Shown one piece after another: positions 23,343-33,978 of a DNA stretch of 64,000 nt. The stretch is from Entrophospora sp. SA101 (taxonomy: Eukaryota > Glomeromycota > Glomeromycetes > Entrophosporales > Entrophosporaceae), in the NCBI GenBank assembly GCA_958430865.1, contig CAUDNR010001147.1, positions 1 to 64,000 on the forward strand, in the 5' to 3' direction. The notes beneath the pieces are model-generated. The model was not told where the DNA came from and did not search any database. It saw only the letters and a program-made list of their open reading frames with translations. The stretch's first letter is position 1. Each line of letters opens with the position of its first letter. A program made the translations under genes and the position numbers.

Positions 23343-23495
23343 GACCTTCTTCATAATCAACGTTATCTTGCCAATTTGGTAAATTTACTGATATAGCATG
23401 TGGTGTGTTTGGAGGAATTGAACAGCCTACTTCTGTTGGTGAATTGGTTAAATGTAAAGTGGACATTTTCAATAATTAATATAGTATGATAGATT
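23343..23495. repeat. 153-bp direct repeat, outer copy
   Basis: Second copy of 22934-23086, in the same orientation, carrying the original-looking upstream flank beyond 23495. Confidence 0.95.
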
Positions 23496-26400
23496 AAAAA
23501 AAGATTAAAAAGATTATCTTACCTAAATTGACGACGATCAATCGAATTCTAAATATTATTTTTACAATGGAAGCTGTCAAAACAAATAGTTATCAATACA
23601 CTCACTGGTTTGAACCTCGACAAAATGGTTTAATTTACTGCAATAGATATATTCTGGTGTCAAGCTTGCATTTAATAATGAATAAAAGAACAAAAATAGA
23701 AGAGTAAAATGATTTGGCATTGTATTTATTTCTTTTTTAGACATCTAAAAGTAACAGCTCCTTCTTCAAAACACTAAAAAGAACAGATCCACCGGAAGCA
23801 AGAAGATAGCAACGTTGGAGATGATGACGACAGGTTGTTGTTATTTAGGAACCAAAAGACTTTTTTGCTTCAATGTCACTTTTTTTTATGATCGCAATAT
23901 ATGAAAAATTACAATAAATTTGTAAAGTCATGTATGTGCCAAGGAAAAGAAACTATTTGCCTTCTTTGAAAACAAATAATAATATTTGTAATGGCTCTTT
24001 CATATGTGATGATGCCGATGAGCATCTTTCTGAAGAAAGTGACAACTGTATTGGTGACAGATCATCTCTCAAGATATGATTATTTATCACCAATACCATA
24101 CACAATTCGTCTAATAAAACCACGCCGGAGGAATAATTGGAGATAATGAGTAGCTTGCTTGTGCTGTTGCACATTTTCTGGAACTTTTTGAATGTGAACT
24201 TTTAAGGCAACTGCTACTATTACCACCACCACAAATGATATAAGTAAATTATTATATAGATTTAAATATTACGAGCATTAATGCACTGATATAGACTAAA
24301 CTAATTAATGATTATGCTAATTATACCGATTGTTTTGCCTTCATTACATCAATGATTTGGAAAAGATAGTGAGGTCTGATCTACGAAGACCTTTAGAACC
24401 AATGAAGTCTAAATTGATTTTACAATAAAGGTCCAGTAAGCCTCTAGCAACTTTTCTGTTTATTAATTTATTTGCTTTATGTTTTTTATTTATATGATTT
24501 ATTTTTTTTTAATGATATTTTTTATATAAAATTTTGGAAGATTGCAAGAGCAAAGGATAGTCAAAAACCGGTTCTGAAGTCCTCTGACCAAATTAAAGTT
24601 TTTACATAATATTAATCTATAATATATAAGCTATAATTGGCGAAAATATCAGGCTCTGTTTACTTAGTACAGTAATGAAATAAATATAAGGCTTGAAATA
24701 TTTACTTTTATTCATAAAAAACATATCGTATGGTTAGTATGATGAAGATCATATTATTGATATTATAAAAATTAAATTTTTTGTTTATATATTAATCTAA
24801 CGCTAAGTCGACAATATTAAGATTAATATTAAATATTAAATATTTAATTGAATTTATTTATTACTAAAAAACTGTTAGAAAAAAATCATTTAACTGTTTT
24901 GGGTATAGCAGAAACTTTTTTTTATTATCAAAGCAATTTTTATGTCAAATCCGTCATTTAATATTAAATTTTTTTAGCGTAAAAGTTAAAACCTAATTTA
25001 ATAGCAAACATCCTGGATAGTGATGTCAGCCAGTAGAAAAACCTTAGCCAGGATTAATTACTACTACTATCGTTATTATTATTATTATTATATCTCCAAA
25101 TTCGCCGTTCACTATTACCAGGGTTTCTATTAGAACAACAAGGTTTATTCGAATTAAGTTTGAGTTATATTACGAATAGAAACTCCAACTATTAATATTT
25201 CTTTCTTTATTATTATCTTTTATCCTGCTATGAGCATCGGATTATTATTTTTAAGAAAATGTATGTTTTTCTTTTGTCATTCTAAGTGATGCAAATGGAT
25301 CCACTGAATTCTGCACTAGAATTCTAGACGTAAAAATAGATGCTAAGAGAAACTTGTTATTATTATCATCTAATTAATTTAGCCGGGCCATATCATTAAT
25401 CTTGGCGTCGCCTGTTTTCTTTGTACATTATGAATTAAGCTATTAATAAATTACCATAAGATCAAAAAAAACTCGTGTCTTTAATCGTAAAAAATTGTTT
25501 AGTTCAGATTGTTAATTCAAATTCCGGTGAAGCACCAATTAAAAACGTGGTTTTTAATCTTTTTATAATTATATAAATATGATTTATCATCAACTTTGCG
25601 CGAAATTTTTGTACAACACCAAAATAAATATTTTGTTGTTTTTTTTTTTTAAATAATGTCTGCTGCTGTGAATAAGAAAAAGGAATAAAGAGCATACAGG
25701 CATTTCAGAATGATGGTGGTGGTTATTGCTGCTTGTTGTCATTCTTGTTATTATTAAAAAAACTGGTGGCTATGTTCAGAAGGTACTTGGGGCAGGATGG
25801 TCTTGGACTAGGACTTCTATTCGTAATACAGTTGACCTTTAATATTAATTCGAATTAAAAAGTTTATTCGAATTAAAATTTTAATTCGCTTTATTCAAAT
25901 TATTTGTTTTATTGTTTTATTCATTATCGGAATCTTGGGTTTGTTCATTCATTTTATTAGATTATTTGGAATCATGGGTTGTTCAATTACTTAAATATTC
26001 AAACTATATATACAACAAGGTTTAATATTGATTTTATTATTAAAAAAATTGAAATTAAAAATGAAATTAATAAGGAAAGACTGAAACAAGATTCATGTTT
26101 CTTTTAATAAATAGAATCTTTCCAGTGAGCTTGAATTTAAACTGGACCTTAATCATTTGTTTTATCCGAATCGAATTATTTGCTTTATAATATTAATATT
26201 AATATTAATATTAATTTTCCTTATTCGAATTAATTTCCTTATTCGAATCAATTTTCTTATTCGAATTAATTTTCTTATTCGAACAAGTGGGAAAATGTTT
26301 GATTCCATTTTATTAATTAATTAATCTTAATTTATGATTGATTATTTTTCAATTCAAGATTTAACGTACATGACATGTAACATAAACAATTAATCGACAT

Positions 26401-26756
26401 AAATTCACGATGCTTAAGCAGCTGTTTAATTACCCTTTTTAGTAAACAACCCATCCTTTGACTTTGCTTGCATATTCATCTTCTAACCTTTTCTAATAAA
26501 CTTCACACTATTATCACCAATTAGTTCAATTAACTCCCTCCAAAAAGTCAAAAGGTTTTTCAAATAAATAAACCATGCTCTCCTATCAATCATCAATCTC
26601 TTTTCTTTAACAATAAAAAAAAAAAATATTCACAAGGAATTATTTTATATCAAAAAATAAAAAAAAATATGTAAGATTTTATTTTTTATAAATAATTATA
26701 TAAATGTGAATGTATTGACAATTAAACAATACTATATATTTATTAATTAGTTCATA
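23496..26756. other. Gene-poor interval with ATTCGAATTAA repeats
   Basis: No convincing gene over 3.2 kb. A 45-codon frame at about 23571 (+, MEAVKTNSYQYTHWFEPRQN) is unassigned. Sequence with TTCTATTCG ends and many ATTCGAATT units occurs at 25125-25199 and 25805-26290; a similar patch lies at 34558-34675. These resemble remnants of a small repeat family. Confidence 0.4.
25805..26290. repeat. ATTCGAATT-rich repeat
   Basis: Starts near GGACTTCTATTCGTAATAC (25809) and contains repeated TTATTCGAATTAATTTTC-type units, four in a row at about 26218-26285, next to a (TAATAT)n run (26188-26214). The inverse end, AATAGAATCTTTCC, lies near 26112. Possible palindromic repeat or MITE remnant; the borders are not clear. 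Confidence 0.5.
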
Positions 26757-27979
26757 ATGAATGTTGATGAGACAAAAGAATTACAAGAAATCGTTAAACT
26801 CTTAACAGAAAAACCCATAATAGATCATTCAAAAGTAAAAGACATTTATGAGGTAAAGATAAATATTTTTAATATTATATATTTCCACTTTAATTTGAAG
26901 TTATTTACAATATATAAATAAATAAACATCAATGCTTAGATTGCAAAAAAATTAAGAACAGGACTTCAGTTTGCTTATTTTAAAGTAAAATGGGGTTTAC
27001 AAAATTGTGATATATCAACATGTGAAAGAATGATAGAACAAAAATTAAAAGATTATAAAAACTATCCAAATAAAGAAAGAATACATCTTCCATTTCATGT
27101 TTCTCCCATACCTCCATCAAAAAATGGATTCACTGATGAAAAAGCTAAAGCTGTCTTTGAAATACTTGATTCATTAGTAAAACGACCAAAATCATCATCA
27201 CCTGATATTAATGATTCAACTGATAATATCAACCACTACAATAATAAAAGAATTATTACTAGAAAACGCTGCTTAAATAATAATGATAGAATCTCTTCTA
27301 CAACAGGTAATCAACCAATCAATTTAATAACTTTATTTATTTTCCAACATTAACAATATTTAATATTAATATTTATATTTTTTTGCTTATTATTATTTTA
27401 TCATCATTGCATCAAGAATCAGCTTCATTATCATCTTTTGATGCATCTTCTCTTGAACAAACTTTGCCTCCATTTTTCCCAATAGAGGTGAATCCTAATT
27501 CCATAGAACTCTATTTAAATTCATTAGAAAGAAATTATGGTGCTTATGGGTCAGATAGATTTAACAACAACAACAACAATAACCATCATCATATTAATAA
27601 CTATATTATTAACAATGATCATCACCGCCAACATCATCATTACTGTAGCAATAATAATAATCATCACTCATGGACTTTAATGAACTATGGATCACCAACA
27701 ATAAAAAACTCTTCGTTATCATCGTCACGTAGAAGAAAAGTAGATTGGGGGGAAGATTCAAATCGTGCCATTAAAAACCAAAAGATTCAAAAAACAACTG
27801 TTGGTCCATGGAAAGAAAATATTGATGCTTCTTCCTCTTTTTCATCTTCATCATCATCAAAAGATTTGATTGAATGTCCAGGAACCCCTCCAAACCAAAT
27901 TCGATCAATTAATGATATGAAAACACCAGATACTGCATTTTCATTAAGTGAATATTTGAATATGTCTCCTATGCAATAG
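26757..27979 (+). CDS. Whi5/Nrm1-like G1/S transcription repressor (putative)
   Basis: Three exons, 26757-26852, 26940-27306 and 27417-27979, join to 341 residues. After MNVDETKELQEIVKLLTEKP, residues 28-55 (DIYEIAKKLRTGLQFAYFKV followed by KWGL) resemble the GTB motif of the Whi5/Nrm1 family, which binds SBF/MBF-type G1/S transcription factors. The middle is disordered, with poly-N and His-rich stretches. The C-terminus carries several SP/TP sites (CPGTPPNQ, MKTPDTAFSLSEYLNMSPMQ) suited to CDK control. A conserved extreme C-terminus of this sort and disorder elsewhere fit such repressors. The call rests on a short motif; another regulator with a similar helix is possible. It converges with the EAF-like gene. 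Confidence 0.6.
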
Positions 27980-28330
27980 TAACATATATATATGTACATA
28001 TATATATATTGTAGCTAAAAAAGCATTTAAAAAAGCATTCTTCATTTTTTTATCTTTTGCTATTTGCTTAATATTTCTTATTATGAATTTTTTTTTTTAA
28101 AATGTATAAATGTATAAAATAAAATGATAATTAAAACAAAAATCAATGATCAAATAAAAATAATCTATGTAAATGTACTTTTTTACTTATTATTGATTAG
28201 CATGACAAATGATAAATTGACCATCATCACAGGATTATTTTAAAAATTATCTAAGGTTTCTATAAATATTAAATATTGGAAAAATAAAATACAATTATCC
28301 ATCTCATTATTTCCTCCAAAAAAAAAAAAG
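27980..28330. other. Convergent intergenic region
   Basis: 3' flanks of the Whi5-like gene (+) and the EAF-like gene (-). AT-rich with a (TA)n tract near 27985-28010; no gene seen. Confidence 0.5.
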
Positions 28331-28500
28331 TTGATTATTATTTATGATGAGGAACCATTTTCATCATCATTTTCTTCTTTTTCTTCATGAGGATTATTGC
28401 ATACCATTTGTTTATTCAATTAAAAGAAATGCAAAAATTTCATTTAATTAAATAATTAATTCATAAACATGGAATAAATAAACACTATAATAACAAATAC

Positions 28501-29688
28501 CTCCACCACCCAAAAATTGTTCTAATGACATAGGACATGAATTATGATTTGCTGCAACATTCAACTAAACAAACAAACAACAGATGATTGATTGACTAAT
28601 TAACTAATATGTATATATGCTATATCATTCATATCTACATGTACAAGATTTATTAACTTACCTTGTTATTTATTTTTATCTTAGTACAATTTAAGTTATT
28701 GATTCTGTTTTCTTGATTCAATGAAGTTTTCATCATTGATGTGAGTTCAACAAATTCAGGATTCAATGTTGATTCCCCAGAATCTGAATCATCCTTGTCA
28801 TTACCATTTTCAGATGAACTATCATTACTACTACTATCATCAGATGAAGCTGAATCTGATGAATTATTTCTTGTACCATTGTCATCATTGTCATTGTCAT
28901 CATCATCATTTTGTAGGTGTCTTATTTTTTGTATTGTATTAGGTTCTACTACTTCTAAATAATCCTCTCCCCATGGATTATCATCATCTTCATCCACTTC
29001 CATATCATTATAATTGTCATTATTATTATTAAAATCAACATCAGCATTGTAATCTTCAACCATTTCGCCAAATTTTATAGCAAATTCTTGCAGTTCACTA
29101 GATGTTTCAAAATTATCAAATTCACCTGTATTAACATGATAACTAGATTTCACAATTTCTAATGACCATGTCTAAATTCAAAAAATAAAATATTAAAAAT
29201 TTTTTTTTCAATTATTAATATTAATGTTAATTAAATAAAAAAAATATTTATGTTTGTTTCCTCATCAAAAATCATTAAACATTTTTTAATGGCTTCTGGA
29301 TGATAAGTATTATTATTACGATCCTCCGCCTAGAATTCAACGCAAGTACATAAATAAATAAATAAATACACACGCACTAACCCCATTTTGTTCATTATAA
29401 TTAATTTCAAATGTTTCTTTACTCTCTGGAAACTTTATGGTTGCCTCATTTGTAAAATCTATTTCTTCTGTGTCAACTTCAACTAAATCGTATCATGATA
29501 AATTTTTATTTATATATACAACAAAATATAAATATAAATAAATAAATAAATAATTTACATATGGATTGATAATATAGAGGAGGTCGATTCTTTTTTTAAA
29601 AAATTGAAATTTGTTAATTATATCTTGATTTTCGGTTTCTGCTAAAGTTGTATGTTTCAATATTATTAAAATAAACTAGCAATTGCAT
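28501..29688 (-). CDS. EAF-like RNA polymerase II elongation factor (tentative)
   Basis: Exon blocks are clear, but both ends are unresolved. Block 29482-29382 encodes EVDTEEIDFTNEATIKFPES and ETFEINYNEQNG. Block 29329-about 29262 encodes AEDRNNNTYHPEAIKKCLMI then FDEE. Block about 29172-28660 begins TWSLEIVKSSYHVNTGEF and continues into an acidic, Ser/Asp-rich region (DDDDNDNDDNG, SSDSASSDDSSSNDSS). Block 28565-28501 gives LNVAANHNSCPMSLEQFLGGG. The order of beta-rich segments, with a (K)KCLMIFDEETWSLEIVKSS core like the ECVLIFDxxTxxFTLEKLS motif of ELL-associated factors and an acidic tail, suggests an EAF N-terminal domain. The intron after FDEE has no visible GT donor (GAGGAAACAAACAT). 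The last exon may read EEKEENDDENGSSS to a stop near 28342. First-exon candidates lie up to 29688. Confidence 0.5.
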
Positions 29689-29693
29689 CTGTG

Positions 29694-29711
29694 GGGCGAC
29701 TAACGTCGCCC
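29694..29711. repeat. GC-rich hairpin
   Basis: GGGCGAC-TAAC-GTCGCCC is a perfect 7-bp inverted repeat with a 4-base loop, an isolated GC-rich island in AT-rich DNA near the 5' end of the EAF-like gene. Confidence 0.7.
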
Positions 29712-29884
29712 AATTATTATTATATACCATATATATATATATTAATATTAAGTTATTTATTTACCACGTCCACAACATCAGAAAAAAAAATAAAAAAAAT
29801 AATTTTTTTGAATGCGTGTGTATGTATATAATAATAATGATTTTATAAAAAAAAAAAAGATAAAGACAAATGTTCATTTTATCA

Positions 29885-30245
29885 TTATGAATTGTTGTTA
29901 ATAGACAATGATTTTGCAGCAATTTCTTCCAGCCGAGCATACTCCCTAACCATCAATTGATCAACCATGAACGCCTCCCTTGAAAGAGAGTTAATTCTGA
30001 GATCTTCCCATTTGGCACAATGACTGAGAGCAACATAAGCCTGTCCAGAAGCAAATATCTGTTGGTCAAGGCAGACAGATATACTTGGAAAGGTTAACCC
30101 TTGTGTCTTGTGGACTGTTAGACCAAAAGCGTTCTGGATAGGGAATTGAGTTCTGCTTGCAGGGTTCCTGTTAAGCTCAAAATTAATCTTCTGGTTGGAG
30201 AGGACAGTATCAACAACGGCAGAATGAACAGAAAAGGCAACCGAA
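29885..30245 (-). pseudogene. C-terminal fragment of a PIF1/Helitron-type helicase
   Basis: About 115 codons in one frame on the minus strand: SAVVDTVLSNQKINFELN, QFPIQNAFGLTVHKTQGLTF, SISVCLDQQIFASGQAYVAL and SHCAKWEDLRINSLSREAF, ending at TAA 29885-29887. VHKTQGLTF and GQAYVALSH are the last helicase motifs of the PIF1 family found in Helitron transposons and in AM-fungal PIF1-like expansions. The upstream frame meets a stop and no other helicase motif is seen, so this is a truncated relic. Base composition is visibly richer in GC than the surroundings. Confidence 0.85.
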
Positions 30246-30984
30246 TTTGTTCATTATCAACATCAACATCTGTTGTTTTTAATAAACATAAAAAAAAAAC
30301 AAAAGGTTAAGATGGCAGACTTATTTATTTATTTCTTGTGACAAAACAATTAATCTTTATTTTTTTTATTTTTTAATAAAAAAAAACAATTGATCTTTAT
30401 TTTCGTTATCATTGAACAATCAACCTTTATTTTTGTTATCATTAAATAAACAATCAATCTTTATTGTTTATTGTTATTTAAAAAAAACGAATCAACTAAT
30501 TCTTTTTTTTTATTTTTCGCGATTAGCCAAATTTTTACTTTGATCAAAAACCATTCACGAATTTCAATTGTTGATGGTAACAAAGATAAATTTTTTTGGA
30601 TTTAGGATTTTTTAAGATGATTGGTTCTGTGTAAATAGGAGATAAGAGGCTTTCTCAAATCTTAGATTGATTGGTTTTTTTTCTTCCCCATTACACATTA
30701 TTAGCATAGTAGAAATCTTTGAAATTAAAAGAAATTTCATTTTATCTAAAAAAAGAAGACTGGAAGTTCTTTCTTGATATTTGCAAAATGTAAAGTCATT
30801 GTTCTCATAACAATAGTGCTAATTGAAATTTCCAAGGAGGCTTCGACTGATTTTTAAAAAAAAATTTCTTCTGATATTTTCTAAAAATAATTCATTTTTT
30901 GTTAATACATATTTAATTCGTGATCCACCAGTTAAGGAAAGGATTTAATTAATGCCGATCCGGGCAAATTTTTTAAATTTCATA
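30246..30984. other. Gene-free AT-rich interval
   Basis: Contains a degenerate repeat of AACAATTGATCTTTATTTT units around 30340-30475 and no supported gene. Confidence 0.4.
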
Positions 30985-31392
30985 TGGTTGGCTCAAAAAT
31001 TGCAATTTCGTGATTCGTTCAAAAATGCAATAAATTTTTTTAAAAAAGGATTACACGTGATTTTGGTTAAAAAACTATTTTCCTTACTGCCAAATTTAGA
31101 TATAATGGTCGAGTATTAGGCTAAATTTAGGAATGATGATCAAAAACTAGTCTAATTTAGCAATGATCCTAGTGCTCAAATTTCTAATGAGCATAGTAAA
31201 GTACATGTTTTAAAAAAGAATAGAACTCTACAATAAATAATTTTTTGGAGAAAACCTCTTCATTACATTAAAAGTAGAAACCTATTTTACCAACTAATGA
31301 GGCTATTTTTTTTAAAAAAGTAGCACAGAAAATGACTTCTATACTTTTAAAATTTGCCCAAAATTTAGGAGGTCTTTAGACCGAGCCAATTA
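30985..31392. mobile_element. TA-flanked MITE (mariner-like), copy 1
   Basis: Begins TGGTTGGCTC after a TA and ends GAGCCAATTA before a TA. The interior from 31005 onward (for example AGCATAGTAAAGTACATGTT at about 31191, and the 3' end AAATTTAGGAGGTCTTTAGA) matches the copy at 47658-48082. The right inverted repeat (GGAGGTCTTTAGACCGAGCC) is complete; the left one is decayed after TGGTTGGCTC. TA duplication points to the Tc1/mariner superfamily. Confidence 0.8.
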
Positions 31393-31775
31393 TACTTATA
31401 CTTGCGATTGGACGCATCAAACAAAATTTTACATATATGAATATAAAGGCAAAATTTGACTTTGAGAGTCAGATTATTTTTGGTTTTATTAACAACCTGA
31501 TTTAAAAATTTTCTTAAAGCAGATACATATGATAAAGAAGTTATATCTCAAATTTGGCAGTGGCTGCTACACAGCAAGGGTATTAAATGGGGATTAGAAG
31601 TCACTTTATTGTAAAATTTTACTATGATGCAGATCATCAAAAATGTTTTACAACTCCCTATTGATCTGCGTGACGTGTCCTGTGACTGATATATGAAAAA
31701 AATGACCGAAAATCCCCTTTTTAAAGCTAAATACATCGCACTAAATTAAATTCGTCATATTCTTTGTTTAAAAAA
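31393..31775. other. Short intergenic region upstream of the OTU gene
   Basis: No gene supported. The minus frame at 31548-31736 has no recognisable content. Confidence 0.4.
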
Positions 31776-33143
31776 ATGGAAGAAAATAAACAGAACCAAA
31801 CTTTGTCACCCTCAAAGAAGCCGAATCGTCAAAAACTTAGAAAGGTGCTGAAATGTAAAAAGTTATCAGTTTGATTTATTTATTTTAATGATAGTATCAA
31901 TGAAACAATACTGTTATTATATCTACAAGATATTATTAATACAAGATATTGACAATTAGGAGCGTAAGGCAGCAAAACTGAAAGAATTAGAACAAGAGGC
32001 AGATGAAGAAATAAAGAACCAAGTCAATATGAAAGAAGTTGAGTCGAATTCTATTAATCAAATTATATCTAAGTTAGGGTTTACTATTAAAGAGGTAATA
32101 TTTCTTGTCATTGAAATAACTCTCTATATGAAAGATTTGATTGATTACTTTTTACAAATATTATTTATTTCTTCACTACAAATTAGATAAATCCAGATGG
32201 TCATTGGTAAACTTAATTAGTTAATTAACTATTATTATAAAAACATTATTATTACTAATGATTAATCATATATTATTAGTCTTTATAATGCAATTTCTGA
32301 TCAATTGCAAGAGAAATATCAAATAAATGTTTGTAATAATATTATTGATTGATTGATTGATATTTTACAAGCAATAATGATGACGATGATGATGATAATG
32401 ATATTAATAATTATAATAATTTGTAAACTGATAGATTAATTACAAAGACTTAAGGGAAAAAGCAGCAGATTATATGAAAGAACATGTTGATGATTTTTTA
32501 CCTTTTGTTCCAGCTTCACAAGATGGTGAAATGTGTAGTTTAGGTTGGTCATTATTAATATAAATATTTAATAATTATTTCTTACACTTTACAAATCAAA
32601 TTTTAAAATTTTATTCATAATTATGAATTTAGAACAATATCAAAAATATTGTAATGATTTAAAAAATACTGCAATATGGGGTGGACAGTTAGAAGTATTT
32701 ATTTTTATCATCATCATTGTTACTATTAAATTAATAATAATGATACTATCATTATTATTACTATTACTATTGTTATTACTGTCATCATAATCATAATTGA
32801 TTAATTGAATTCTTATAGATTTTGGCATTATCAAGATATTTTCAAATTCCAGTTCATATTGTACAAATGAATTCTCCAATTTTAAAAGTTCTTGATGAAG
32901 AGTTTCCAAACAAAGATCCAATAACTTTATCGTATCCTTTATTATTGTTTTATTATTATTATTGAATTTCTATAACTAATACCTATCTATCTTTAATTTC
33001 ATTTTCATTTTTATATATATAATTTACACCACAATCAATAATAATAACATAGGTTTCATCGTCATATGTATGGGTTAGGTTCTCATTACAATTCACTTCG
33101 AACTGTATCATCTTCTCTTTCCTCATCAATATCACAACAATAA
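31776..33143 (+). CDS. OTUD6-type OTU-domain deubiquitinase
   Basis: Cysteine protease expected to cleave ubiquitin chains; OTUD6 proteins act on translation-linked ubiquitin. Eight exons, 31776-31844, 31960-32094, 32187-32206, 32280-32328, 32435-32525, 32633-32694, 32819-32931 and 33053-33143, join to 209 residues. A basic N-terminus and a short coiled-coil (ERKAAKLKELEQEADEEIKN) lead to the catalytic loop INPDGHCLYNAISDQL (nucleophile Cys, split by an intron), YKDLREKAADYMKEHVDDFL, KYCNDLKNTAIWGGQLEILA, IPVHIVQMNSP, and the catalytic His region RHMYGLGSHYNSL. The protein is shorter than animal OTUD6B mainly at the N-terminus. All catalytic elements are present. Confidence 0.92.
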
Positions 33144-33569
33144 TAATTTATTTGATTATTTTAATAAACAAGAATATGTTATTGTTATAACAAGGCCATT
33201 GTGGTGTAAACTTTGCACATAAATATTTATATAAAGATTTTCAACTACACATTGATACTAATTACCTTGGAACATTTACCCAAATCTTTTTGAAACTTCT
33301 GTTGCATTGACAAATCTCAAATAAAATGGCAAAGCTAATTGCAAAGGTGAAAAATTCCACAAGATCCAATAATTTGTCAAGGAATGAAAATCAAAGAAAC
33401 TTATCTTCAGAGTCTTTGCAATTGATAAATATTAATACTGTATATTAAAAACAAAGGAAAAAAATAAATAATAATTAGTTAATTATATAATGAAAATAAT
33501 ATATTTAGTAAGCCAGCTATTCTTTTTTTTTTTAAGAGCAGCAGCATGCTTGGATATATGGTTTTAATT
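33144..33569. other. Intergenic region downstream of the OTU gene
   Basis: No supported gene. A few short peptides in several frames, with no clear order. Confidence 0.35.
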
Positions 33570-33940
33570 GCTTTTATCTTTAAATTCAAAAGTAGGATTT
33601 CCAGGTGGATCTTTGAATATAAGAAAAGAATACTTCTTTTGTAGTAATTTTTTGTTTAACAATTACTAATTCAGGCTGATAATTTCTTTTAGAAACTTCA
33701 ATACTTGCTGGTTGATTAATTAGGTTTTAATTCATCACACTCTTCTTGAATGAGTTGATCATCAATACCATATGTTTCTATTTTCATCGCATCATCTAAG
33801 GTAAATTTCTGTCTTTAGCACTGCTTCTAATTGCGTTAGATATTTTAAGTGAGTATCAAGACTTTGATGCAAATCGTAACATCAATTCTGTTCATGTCCA
33901 GCAATTTTCTATAATGAACCTGGGAAAAAATGAAGTTAGA
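33570..33940 (-). pseudogene. Decayed gene fragment of unknown family
   Basis: On the minus strand successive blocks in shifting frames look coding: HQSLDTHLKYLTQLEAVLKT (about 33885-33825), DDAMKIETYGIDDQLIQEEC (about 33800-33740), QPASIEVSKRNYQPELVIVK (about 33712-33655), then LIFKDPPGNPTFEFKDKSN to a TAA near 33569. At least two frameshifts interrupt them. I do not recognise the domain. It may be a relic of a host gene or of a transposon-encoded protein. Confidence 0.4.
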
Positions 33941-33978
33941 ACAAATAATAAATATTTATCATTAAAAGAATACAAGAT

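Larger units (their letters stand above)
22954..23495 (-). pseudogene. Rearranged partial duplicate of the Str2 gene 5' end
   Basis: Reading on the minus strand, 23495-23343 repeats the start region of the gene (ATG 23464-23466). The next 256 bp (23342-23087) are an inverted piece of its own third exon, and then the first-exon start recurs. From ATG 23466 an open frame of about 170 codons runs through all three pieces to 22954. Only the first 40 or so residues are Str2; the rest is antisense translation and is not expected to be functional. Confidence 0.8.
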
